Assembly (NCBI RefSeq): GCF_004118285.1
Contig: NZ_SDHY01000002.1
Span: 372,001 to 436,000, forward strand
Direction of reading: 5' to 3'
DNA from: Aquirufa rosea
GTDB lineage: Bacteria > Bacteroidota > Bacteroidia > Cytophagales > Spirosomataceae
Length of the DNA: 64,000 bases
Shown here: positions 53,064 to 61,282 of the stretch, one piece after another
Layout of the letters: the number at the start of each line of letters is the position of its first letter
How positions within the stretch are numbered: position 1 is the stretch's first letter
The notes under the pieces: model-generated
Databases searched by the model: none
What the model was told of the DNA's origin: nothing
Seen by the model: the letters and a program-made list of their open reading frames with translations, nothing else
Program-made: the position numbers and the translations under genes

Positions 53064-55514
53064 CTATAATCGAATAAAAAGTCCCAATAGGAAATTAAAT
53101 CCAGCTTGAGGGTAATGGAAGTTTTCCGTAATCACCTGTTGGTCATACACATAACTATAAGTATATCCATTGGATGAATAAAGGCTATTCGCCACATTAT
53201 TTAACAATAAACTAGCTTGTAGTTGCTTAGCCCACGATGTTTTAATGGGATAAATAAATCGAATATCTTGCGTCCAATAGGCCTTTAGCTTCCTATTTTC
53301 ACTCGAAGTATTGTCCAAGTATTGCTGTCCTACATATTTAGTGAGCAAAGTGGTCTCTAGGCCCTTCCAACTATATGTCAACTGACTGCCAGCTATCGTT
53401 GAAGGCGAATAAGCAATATCGCTATTGCCATGATTCACCGATTTCACTCCGCCCGTATCATAATCAGGAATACTTTCCACAAAATTCAAGACCTTGTTCT
53501 GACTCAATGTGGCGTTCGCTTGCCAAGTAAAATGATTCGACAAACGGTAGTTCAAACTGGCTTCAATTCCCATGCGATAGCTTTCTGGCACATTGGTTCT
53601 AATGGCCTCGCCTACACTATTAACTGCACCTGTCAATACCAATTGATCACGATATTGCATGCGATAGGCATTCAATTGAAAGGAGTAGCTTGTAGCTGAC
53701 CTTTCAAAACCCAACTCGTAATCCGTCAAAAACTCAGATCTTGGTGTGGTTCCTGGGTTGTCAATAAAATCCTGTCGACTAGGTTCTTTACTCCCCACTG
53801 ACACAGAAGCATAAATTTTACTAGACTCCCCTAATTGATGTGTTAAACCAAATTTAGGATTAAAAAAGTGGTAGGTCCAAGTTTGACCAATATCCTGCAT
53901 TTTATCCGCAGTACCCTGCATCTTATAGCCAACTGTTCGATATTGAAGGTCAAGGTAACTTTGCCATTTGGCTGCCAAAGCATAATTCATTTTAACGTAC
54001 ATATTGAAATCCGTTTTTTGGGATCGACTTTGATACCAACGATGCCCTAAATATGAACTAGGTAAATTTTCCCCTGAGATTACCTCTCCGAAATGTCGAC
54101 CAATATAGCGATTCCAAGCTCCGCCAAAAGTGAATTTAAAACCCTGATTGGCATCAAAATTCAAGGCAAACGTACTTCCATAAAAATCATTATCTAACCA
54201 CTTTCTTCTTACTAAATTGGTACTTGTCAAGGATACTGACCCAAGATTAATGGGAGCTAAGCCATATTTCGACAAACTGGCATCGGCTTTATATTCCTCA
54301 TAATAACCTCTTCCATACGTATAATGTCCATTTAAGTCCAAATCCCAATGCGTCCCCAGACTATGATGTGTCAATAATTGATAATGATCCTGAGCATAAT
54401 TATCCGTCTGATTAGGATAGGTATAATAATTATAAGTCCTTCCGCTCTCTAACAAATTCTTGGCTTCAGCATCACTCAACCAATTCCTTTCGATATATGC
54501 CTTCATTCCCTCCAGGTCATTATTGACTCTACTTTCTGGAGTACCATACCAGGACTGAAATGTCTTTTCCTTACCGGTAAAATAATTTACGCGGTAAAAG
54601 GATTTCTTTCCAAAATAGGCTCCAGATACATAAGCCGATTGCAAATTGGAAAAAGAGCGGTCTATATAACCATCAGAAACCACTCGGGATAAGCGACCAT
54701 CCAGGATCCATTTTCCCGCCATCAAACCTGTACCCAACTTTAAGGTTGTCTTTAATGTACCAAAAGACCCTCCAGAAGCATTTATTTCAGCATATGCATC
54801 TTTTTCAAAAGTATTGGTCTGCATATTAACTGATCCTCCAAATGCCCCTGCTCCGTTGGTGGATGTGCCCACTCCGCGTTGGATTTGAACAGATGCGACC
54901 GAACTAGCAAAATCAGGCATATTCACCCAATAGGTGCCTTGTGATTCAGAATCGTTTACCGGGATACCATTAATGGTCACATTTACTCGAGTGGCATCCG
55001 TGCCTCGAATCCTAATACCCGTGTAACCTATCCCTGCCCCCGCATCGGAAGTCGTCACAATGGAAGGCGTGAAATTCAACAATACTGGCATGTCTTGCCC
55101 TAGGTTCGATTTAGCCAATTCCTTGGCTCCAACATTGGAAAACGCCATAGCCGAATTTCCATCAGCTCGAGTGGATTTAACCACGACTTCATCATACATA
55201 AAGGAAGATTTCTTTAGTCGGATTATTGGCGATTTTTGTTTTGCATCAAGAACTAGCGATTCTGTTTCATAACCTAAAAACCTTACTTGAATGACAACAA
55301 AGGACTGATTACTAGTCAGTACAAAATGGCCTTTACTGTCTGTCAGGGTGCCTTGTGGTCTGTCTTGTAATTGAATACTCGCCCCCCAAAGAGCTTGGGA
55401 ATTTTCTTGATCTTGGACGATACCTTCCCAACGGTAGGATTTTTGCGCCTTGGCAGAAAGTGCGACCAACACGCATACTAACAATAAAATAAATGATGTC
55501 GTTACCTTTTTCAT
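53064..55514 (-). CDS. TonB-dependent receptor, probably thiamine-related
   Basis: The 816-residue outer-membrane receptor has a signal peptide (LLLVCVLVALSAKAQ) and an N-terminal carboxypeptidase-like domain (about 25-105). The plug follows (about 110-225; GIRIRGTDATRVNVTINGIPV, GVGTSTNGAGAFGGSVNM), then a large beta barrel ending in LLGLFIRL. The ATG at 55514 is used; the longer frame starts with a TTG. A TPP riboswitch lies in its leader, so its likely cargo is thiamine or a precursor. No susD-like partner is adjacent. Confidence 0.9.
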   Translation of the reverse strand: MKKVTTSFILLLVCVLVALSAKAQKSYRWEGIVQDQENSQALWGASIQLQDRPQGTLTDSKGHFVLTSNQSFVVIQVRFLGYETESLVLDAKQKSPIIRLKKSSFMYDEVVVKSTRADGNSAMAFSNVGAKELAKSNLGQDMPVLLNFTPSIVTTSDAGAGIGYTGIRIRGTDATRVNVTINGIPVNDSESQGTYWVNMPDFASSVASVQIQRGVGTSTNGAGAFGGSVNMQTNTFEKDAYAEINASGGSFGTLKTTLKLGTGLMAGKWILDGRLSRVVSDGYIDRSFSNLQSAYVSGAYFGKKSFYRVNYFTGKEKTFQSWYGTPESRVNNDLEGMKAYIERNWLSDAEAKNLLESGRTYNYYTYPNQTDNYAQDHYQLLTHHSLGTHWDLDLNGHYTYGRGYYEEYKADASLSKYGLAPINLGSVSLTSTNLVRRKWLDNDFYGSTFALNFDANQGFKFTFGGAWNRYIGRHFGEVISGENLPSSYLGHRWYQSRSQKTDFNMYVKMNYALAAKWQSYLDLQYRTVGYKMQGTADKMQDIGQTWTYHFFNPKFGLTHQLGESSKIYASVSVGSKEPSRQDFIDNPGTTPRSEFLTDYELGFERSATSYSFQLNAYRMQYRDQLVLTGAVNSVGEAIRTNVPESYRMGIEASLNYRLSNHFTWQANATLSQNKVLNFVESIPDYDTGGVKSVNHGNSDIAYSPSTIAGSQLTYSWKGLETTLLTKYVGQQYLDNTSSENRKLKAYWTQDIRFIYPIKTSWAKQLQASLLLNNVANSLYSSNGYTYSYVYDQQVITENFHYPQAGFNFLLGLFIRL

Positions 55515-55595
55515 TTTTGAAAAGTTTAACAACAGGTAAAGGAGTCAAATCCTGTCTGATTTAACATAAATAACCCTTACATCGATGATTTTTTT

Positions 55596-55617
55596 GAGTT
55601 TTCAGCGCTAAAAACTC
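55596..55617 (-). promoter_or_regulatory. Hairpin directly after the TPP riboswitch
   Basis: GAGTTTT and AAAACTC are inverted repeats with an 8-base loop, starting two bases past the aptamer P1 stem. On the transcribed strand an A run, not a T run, follows, so it is not a normal intrinsic terminator. It may be part of the expression platform. Confidence 0.4.
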
Positions 55618-55618
55618 T

Positions 55619-55699
55619 ACAAAATCCCTTCGACGGTACTAACCGTATCAGGTTCAATGGGTATAATCTCAGCCTAATTAAATGGGCACCCCTTTTTGT
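55619..55699 (-). promoter_or_regulatory. TPP riboswitch (THI element)
   Basis: On the minus strand the conserved pieces appear in order: GGGGTGCC, GGCTGAGA, ATACCC, GAACCTGATACGG, TTAGTACCGTCGAAGGGA. ACAAAA and TTTTGT at the two ends close stem P1. The aptamer lies about 105 bp before the TonB receptor ATG and directly after its promoter. It should reduce receptor expression when thiamine pyrophosphate is plentiful. Confidence 0.95.
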
Positions 55700-55706
55700 G
55701 GATGCA

Positions 55707-55735
55707 CAAAGATACAAAAATTCCTACCTTTGCAA
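55707..55735 (-). promoter_or_regulatory. Promoter of the TPP riboswitch-TonB receptor transcript
   Basis: On the minus strand TTG (55735-55733) and TATCTTTG (55714-55707) are separated by 18 bp, a good Bacteroidota -33/-7 match. Transcription would begin about at 55700, the first base of the riboswitch. Confidence 0.75.
55725..55732 (+). promoter_or_regulatory. Candidate -7 box (TACCTTTG) for mfd
   Basis: TACCTTTG on the plus strand fits TAnnTTTG, 40 bp before the mfd start. It lies between the -33 and -7 parts of the promoter facing the other way, so the two promoters overlap. The nearest upstream TTG is about 26 bp away, which is too far. Confidence 0.4.
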
Positions 55736-55772
55736 GCCCTAATTAAAATTGACTGCCCTGATTCGGTAGATT

Positions 55773-58700
55773 ATGATTGTAAAAGATTTTATTACGCATT
55801 ACCAGCACGACGGAATAATTCAAACCATTTCTTCGAAGATTCATCACGCCCCCAAAGGTAGCAAATTCCATATCAAAGGCTTATCTGGGTCCCTAGATGC
55901 CATCCTCATGGCAGCAACTAAACAGGATAAAAGACCCTATTTATTGATTTGTGAAGAAAAAGAGGAAGCCCATTATTTGCTGAACGACTTACAATCGCTA
56001 CTAAATGAGGCAGAGGTTATGTTATTCCCCATGTCACATAAGAAACCTTATGAGTGGGAAGAAATAGATAATGCCAATGTACTGATGCGGGCAGAAGTAC
56101 TAAATGTACTTAGTAATTTATCCAACAAAGGCCTGTTTATTGTAACCTATCCAGAGGCTTTAAGTGAAAAGGTAATTAATAGGAAATCATTGGTTAAAAA
56201 CACCTTATCCATTCGGGTAGGAGATAAAATTGACCCAAATTTCGTAGCTGAGACCCTTAATGACTATGATTTTGAACGCACGGATTTTGTCTATGAGGCT
56301 GGCCAATATTCTGTGAGAGGAGGAATCTTGGATGTATTTTCCTATGCGACTGAATTTCCTTATCGATTGGACTTCTTTGGTAATGAAGTGGATAGCATAC
56401 GAACTTTTCACCCAGAAACCCAACTTTCCATTCAATCAGTGTCAGCCATGCACCTGATTCCTGATGTCCAAACCAAACTTATTCAAGAAAGTAGAGAGAG
56501 TTTTTTGAGTTTCTTTCCAGAAAATAGCCTGGTCTGGATCAAAGACCAAGATATGCTTTTGGAAATTATTCAAAACTATTACCAAAAGACTCATGAGGCA
56601 TTTGAAGAAATAAAAAGTCGAGGAGGAGATATTCATATCATTTCTGACCCATCTGAGCGCTGGGAAAACAAAAAAGATTTTCTGAAGGCACTTAACAACT
56701 TCACTCAAATAGAATTTGGGAAAAGAAACCACCTGAAAAATGCCGAAACGATACCATACAGCTCCAAAAATCCGGGGGCATTTCATAAGGATTTCGAACG
56801 ATTGGCTGGTGCTCTTTTAGATAACCAGACCCAGGGATTTCAAAACATCATTTGTTCGGAATCTTCTAGGCAGTTGGAACGACTAGAAGTCATTTTCAAC
56901 GAATTAAATACAGCTATTCAATTTAAAAATCTTCAAATTTCTCTTAGAGAGGGTTTCATTGATGAACAATTAAAAATAGCTTTTTATCCTGACCATCAGC
57001 TATTTGATCGATTCCATCGATTTAAAGAGAAAAATAAATTCTCAAAAAATAAGGCCTTAACCTTAAAGGAATTAAGGAGCTTACAAGTAGGTGATTTTGT
57101 AACCCACATTGATTATGGAATTGGTCGATTCGCTGGACTCAACCTCATAGAAACCTCTCATGGTGAACAAGAAGTCATTCGTTTGATTTACCGAGATGAT
57201 GATGTGCTTTCTGTTTCCATTCATGCTTTGCACAAAATATCTAAATATTCAGGCAAAGAAGGTGCCCCTCCAAGTATGTCCAAATTAGGCTCGCCAGAAT
57301 GGGAAAATAAGAAGACCCGTGTTAAAAAGCAGGTTAAGGACATTGCTAAAGAATTAATTTCCCTATATGCCAAACGGAAATCAGCTCCTGGTTTTGCCTT
57401 TTCACCGGACACCTACCTTCAAGCCGAATTAGAATCGTCCTTCTTATATGAGGATACGCCGGATCAAGCCAAGGCGACACAAGATGTGAAAGCCGACATG
57501 GAAAAACCCCACCCCATGGATAGACTGGTTTGCGGAGATGTGGGATTTGGGAAAACAGAAATTGCTGTTCGCGCAGCCTTTAAAGCCGTGGCAGATTCTA
57601 AACAAGTAGCGGTTTTGGTACCCACTACCGTATTGGCCATGCAACATTTTAGAACTTTTCATGACCGATTAGCCGCCTTTCCTTGCAAAGTAGAATATAT
57701 CAACCGATTCAAATCGCCCAAGCAAATCAAAGAAACCCTAGAGCGTGTTGCAAAAGGAGAAACGGATATTTTGATTGGAACGCATCGACTGGTCAACAAG
57801 GACGTAAATTTTAAGAATTTAGGACTGATGATTATTGATGAGGAGCAAAAATTCGGGGTTAAAGTTAAGGATCGTCTCAAGGAAATGCGTGTGGATGTGG
57901 ATGTATTGACACTCACCGCTACACCCATTCCTCGGACTTTACATTTCTCGTTGATGGGAGCTAGGGATTTATCTATTATTGCTACACCACCCCCAAACCG
58001 TCAGCCAGTAGAAACCAAATTGGTCGCCTTAAACGATGAAATACTGCGAGATGGAATCCGAGAGGAACTCTCCAGAAATGGGCAGGTATTTGTGGTGTAT
58101 AATCGAATTGGTGAACTAGATAGTATTGCTAACCGAATACTACGACTTGTACCCGATGCCAAAATTGCCGTGGCCCATGGACAAATGGAGGGTGACAAAC
58201 TAGAAAAAATCATGTTAGGATTCATTGAAGGGCATTACGATGTGTTAGTTGCCACCAATATCATTGAATCCGGATTAGATATCCCAAATGCCAATACCAT
58301 TTTCATCATCAATGCCAACAATTTTGGCCTTTCCGATTTACACCAAATGCGAGGGCGAGTGGGCCGTTCCAATAAAAAAGCCTATTGTTATTTGGTTACT
58401 CCTTCCCTCGCAAATTTAACTAGTGATGCTCGTAAGCGATTGAGTGCATTGGAAGAATTTTCTGATTTAGGTGATGGAATTAAAGTAGCCATGAGAGATC
58501 TGGACATTCGTGGAGCAGGAAATTTATTAGGGGCCGAACAAAGTGGTTTCATCAATGACCTAGGATACGATATGTACCATAAGATATTGGATGAAGCGGT
58601 GCAAGAACTAAAGGAAAATGAGTTTAAAGCCCTCTTTGAAGCTGATTTAAACCAAGTAGCTGAAACACTTCAGGTAGATTGTCAGATAGAAACAGACTTA

Positions 58701-59123
58701 CGCGTATTAATTCCTGAAACCTACGTGCAAAGCATTTCAGAGCGATTGGCCCTGTATACTAGATTGGATGAAATAGACCGTCAAGAAGAATTGAATCTAT
58801 TCATTCAGGAAATGGAGGACCGATTTGGCAAAATGCCTGAGGAAGTAAAAGATATGATTGAGCTGGTAAAATGTCGGTGGAAAGCACAAGTACTGGGTAT
58901 TGAAAAAATATTACTAAAAAACAATATCCTCAAACTCCATTTCGTTTCCTCTGAGACAAATCAAAAGCACGCCAGTTCTATTGTTTTGAAGGTTATTAAC
59001 TTTGTCAACTCTCGAAAAGGCCAATGTCAACTGAGAGAAAAGGCCAATAAATTAATCCTTCAAGTGGACCGAATAAGTACTATTGATGAATTAAATACTA
59101 TTTTAGTGGATATTTTGGGCTAG
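55773..59123 (+). CDS. mfd: Transcription-repair coupling factor
   Basis: This 1116-residue ATP-driven translocase removes RNA polymerase stalled at DNA damage and recruits UvrA. The N-terminal UvrB-like region (about 1-430) is followed by the CarD-like RNA polymerase interaction domain (about 435-500; LQVGDFVTHIDYGIGRFAGL). The RecG-like helicase comes next, with Walker A GDVGFGKTE, DEEQ box, LTATPIPRTL and GRVGRSNKKAYCY. The C-terminal TRCF domain covers about the last 130 residues. The length is close to E. coli Mfd (1148). Confidence 0.96.
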   Translation: MIVKDFITHYQHDGIIQTISSKIHHAPKGSKFHIKGLSGSLDAILMAATKQDKRPYLLICEEKEEAHYLLNDLQSLLNEAEVMLFPMSHKKPYEWEEIDNANVLMRAEVLNVLSNLSNKGLFIVTYPEALSEKVINRKSLVKNTLSIRVGDKIDPNFVAETLNDYDFERTDFVYEAGQYSVRGGILDVFSYATEFPYRLDFFGNEVDSIRTFHPETQLSIQSVSAMHLIPDVQTKLIQESRESFLSFFPENSLVWIKDQDMLLEIIQNYYQKTHEAFEEIKSRGGDIHIISDPSERWENKKDFLKALNNFTQIEFGKRNHLKNAETIPYSSKNPGAFHKDFERLAGALLDNQTQGFQNIICSESSRQLERLEVIFNELNTAIQFKNLQISLREGFIDEQLKIAFYPDHQLFDRFHRFKEKNKFSKNKALTLKELRSLQVGDFVTHIDYGIGRFAGLNLIETSHGEQEVIRLIYRDDDVLSVSIHALHKISKYSGKEGAPPSMSKLGSPEWENKKTRVKKQVKDIAKELISLYAKRKSAPGFAFSPDTYLQAELESSFLYEDTPDQAKATQDVKADMEKPHPMDRLVCGDVGFGKTEIAVRAAFKAVADSKQVAVLVPTTVLAMQHFRTFHDRLAAFPCKVEYINRFKSPKQIKETLERVAKGETDILIGTHRLVNKDVNFKNLGLMIIDEEQKFGVKVKDRLKEMRVDVDVLTLTATPIPRTLHFSLMGARDLSIIATPPPNRQPVETKLVALNDEILRDGIREELSRNGQVFVVYNRIGELDSIANRILRLVPDAKIAVAHGQMEGDKLEKIMLGFIEGHYDVLVATNIIESGLDIPNANTIFIINANNFGLSDLHQMRGRVGRSNKKAYCYLVTPSLANLTSDARKRLSALEEFSDLGDGIKVAMRDLDIRGAGNLLGAEQSGFINDLGYDMYHKILDEAVQELKENEFKALFEADLNQVAETLQVDCQIETDLRVLIPETYVQSISERLALYTRLDEIDRQEELNLFIQEMEDRFGKMPEEVKDMIELVKCRWKAQVLGIEKILLKNNILKLHFVSSETNQKHASSIVLKVINFVNSRKGQCQLREKANKLILQVDRISTIDELNTILVDILG

Positions 59124-59125
59124 TT

Positions 59126-59156
59126 TTGAGCTTATTAATTGAATTTTATACCTTTG
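59126..59156 (+). promoter_or_regulatory. Candidate promoter for gldJ
   Basis: TTG (59126-59128) and TACCTTTG (59149-59156) are separated by 20 bp, within the Bacteroidota range. The gldJ ATG is 31 bp downstream, so gldJ may be transcribed apart from mfd. Confidence 0.6.
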
Positions 59157-59186
59157 TTTTTCAAATTCTTACGATAAAAGATATCA

Positions 59187-60443
59187 ATGATTGCTAAATT
59201 GAAAATTGTATTAGGGATTTGTGCTAGCGTGGTCCTCTTGACATCATGTCCAAGTGGAATCAAATCCGGCACCAAACCCAGCAGTGTAAATATCGGTTCT
59301 AAATCCACAGCCACGGGTATAGCCTATAACCAGAAAGGTGGTTTTCAAGTAGATAAAAAATTCAGCGGCCAATTAACAGGCCCCAATTTAGTATTTATTG
59401 AAGGCGGTCGTTTTACCATGGGTTCCTTGGAAGAGGACGTATTAGGAATGCATGACAACGTGGAAAGAACAGTTTCAGTACAATCATTTTACATGGATGA
59501 AACGGAAATTGCCAATGTACACTATTTAGAGTATTTGTACGCCGTTCAAAAAGATTCTACCCAAGATTTTTACGAATCTGCTTTACCAGACACTACGGTT
59601 TGGAGAAATGATTTAGCCTTCAATGACCCCTACATAGAGCAATATTTACGCTTCCCAGGATTTCGCATGTATCCGGTAGTAGGTATTTCATGGAAACAAG
59701 TGAATGACTATTGTGTATGGAGAACGGCAGCCGTGAATCAGCAATTAGCTGGAGGCGACAAAGTAAAAGAGAAAAAACCTAAGAAAGGAGCTAGCACGGG
59801 AACAGCCGCAACGGCCGCCACCACTAGAACTAATACGACAGCACGTTTAACCATCGAATCGGGTAGGGTACTTCCTTCCTACCGACTGCCTACGGAAGCA
59901 GAGTGGGAATATGCCGCTAAAGCCATGATTGGAACTCAGCAAGAAGATGAAAACCAAATCAACCAACGTATTTATCCATGGGATGGACCATCTTTGCGCC
60001 AATCACAGGGTAAGTCGAGAGGAACCATGTTAGCCAACTTTAAGCGTGGGCGCGGGGACTATGCAGGTATTGCCGGCAAATCGAATGACGGAGCCATTAT
60101 TACCACAGAAGTGTACAAATATCCACCAAACGACTTCGGATTATACCAAATGGCCGGAAACGTGAATGAGTGGGTACAAGATTTATATCGTCCTCTATCA
60201 TTTCAAGATTTCAATGACTTGAACCCTGTTCGTAGAAATGAAAAATTGGATAAAGCAAGTCGCTATGACAGCAAAAACAATAATTCATTGATTGACAATA
60301 AGGTGCGTGTGTACAAAGGTGGTTCATGGGCAGATGTTGCCTATTGGTTAGCCCCAGGTACTCGCCGTTATTTAGATGAAGATTCTGCAACAGCCACCAT
60401 CGGTTTCCGTTGTGCGATGATTTCCGCAGGTACTAATAAATAA
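59187..60443 (+). CDS. gldJ: Gliding motility lipoprotein GldJ-like (SUMF1 domain)
   Basis: The 418-residue lipoprotein has lipobox LLTSC (Cys21) and a formylglycine-generating-enzyme (SUMF1) fold covering about residues 65-415. FIEGGRFTMGS, SFYMDETEIANVHYLEYLY, YPVVGISWKQVNDYCVWR and AGNVNEWVQDLY resemble GldJ, which with GldK and others supports gliding and type IX secretion. It lacks obvious catalytic Cys residues, so the role is structural. A low-complexity insert of Lys, Ala and Thr lies at about 190-220. The choice of GldJ over GldK is by resemblance only. Confidence 0.78.
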   Translation: MIAKLKIVLGICASVVLLTSCPSGIKSGTKPSSVNIGSKSTATGIAYNQKGGFQVDKKFSGQLTGPNLVFIEGGRFTMGSLEEDVLGMHDNVERTVSVQSFYMDETEIANVHYLEYLYAVQKDSTQDFYESALPDTTVWRNDLAFNDPYIEQYLRFPGFRMYPVVGISWKQVNDYCVWRTAAVNQQLAGGDKVKEKKPKKGASTGTAATAATTRTNTTARLTIESGRVLPSYRLPTEAEWEYAAKAMIGTQQEDENQINQRIYPWDGPSLRQSQGKSRGTMLANFKRGRGDYAGIAGKSNDGAIITTEVYKYPPNDFGLYQMAGNVNEWVQDLYRPLSFQDFNDLNPVRRNEKLDKASRYDSKNNNSLIDNKVRVYKGGSWADVAYWLAPGTRRYLDEDSATATIGFRCAMISAGTNK

Positions 60444-60453
60444 GTATTCTTGT

Positions 60454-61134
60454 TTATTGTAAAGCCGCCAGGGCCAAGAATGATACTTTCTTAGCTCCGG
60501 CGGTTTTTACTTTTATACCTAAGGCCAACATTGTTGAACCCGTCGTGAGGGTATCATCAACAATCAACACATGTTTTCCTAGAAATTCACGAGAATCTAT
60601 CACTTGAAAAACATCTTCCAAAACAGTAAATCGGTCTTGCCTATTTTGATGGATAAGGGTTTGACTAAAGCTCATTCTTTCCACACATTGACTTGATATA
60701 GGTATTTGTGTTTTATCTGAAATTCCTTCAGCTATACACATAGCTTGGTTATAACCTCTTTCTTTCAACCTTTCCTGATGAATAGGAACTGGTATTATCA
60801 GGTCATATATTGTCGCGCAATTGTATTTATTCAATTCCTTTCCACACCAAGCACCCAAGAAATAACCCAGATTCTGAGCTCCTTGGTATTTAATTTGATG
60901 CATAATTTTTTGAACGCGCCCCCCTTCTGAAAATAAGAAGAAGCATTGCGCATCCTGATATTCCATCCAGCCATCAAATTTCAGACTTAGCCAATTGGGC
61001 TTTGAAAGGAAGAATCCCGGCCTTGGTAAGTCAAATAGACAATTAGTGCACAGTAATTTTTCGGCATCTAAAAGGGTCTTAGCACATGCAAAACAAACAT
61101 CTGGGTAAAGCAATTGTAAAATGCGCTTAAACAT
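60454..61134 (-). CDS. ComF family phosphoribosyltransferase-like protein
   Basis: The 226-residue cytosolic protein has N-terminal paired Cys motifs (CFAC and CTNC, about residues 14-33) that form a zinc finger. A phosphoribosyltransferase-like domain follows with PVPIHQERLKERGYNQA and the PRPP loop VLIVDDTLTTGST. ComF takes part in DNA uptake in naturally competent bacteria, and related proteins are widespread without known competence. It converges with gldJ and is divergent from fusA. Confidence 0.9.
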   Translation of the reverse strand: MFKRILQLLYPDVCFACAKTLLDAEKLLCTNCLFDLPRPGFFLSKPNWLSLKFDGWMEYQDAQCFFLFSEGGRVQKIMHQIKYQGAQNLGYFLGAWCGKELNKYNCATIYDLIIPVPIHQERLKERGYNQAMCIAEGISDKTQIPISSQCVERMSFSQTLIHQNRQDRFTVLEDVFQVIDSREFLGKHVLIVDDTLTTGSTMLALGIKVKTAGAKKVSFLALAALQ

Positions 61135-61146
61135 TGGAAAAAAGTT

Positions 61147-61175
61147 TTGTATTTAATTAAGATTCAGTAATTTTG
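61147..61175 (+). promoter_or_regulatory. Promoter of fusA
   Basis: TTG (61147-61149) and TAATTTTG (61168-61175) are separated by 18 bp, the same spacing as the riboswitch promoter at 55707. The leader before fusA would be about 100 nt. Confidence 0.65.
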
Positions 61176-61282
61176 CACCCCTAAATAAGAACCTAAATCT
61201 TACATGTTAAAACCATGTGGTTCAAGTTCTTGATAATCTTAGAGAAGAGTAAAAACACTTATATCATAATTAACCTTTTAAA

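Noticed and set aside
59760-59850. Frameshift or assembly error within gldJ
   Set aside because: The low-complexity Lys/Ala/Thr stretch keeps the frame and the SUMF1 motifs continue after it, so an insert is more likely than an error.
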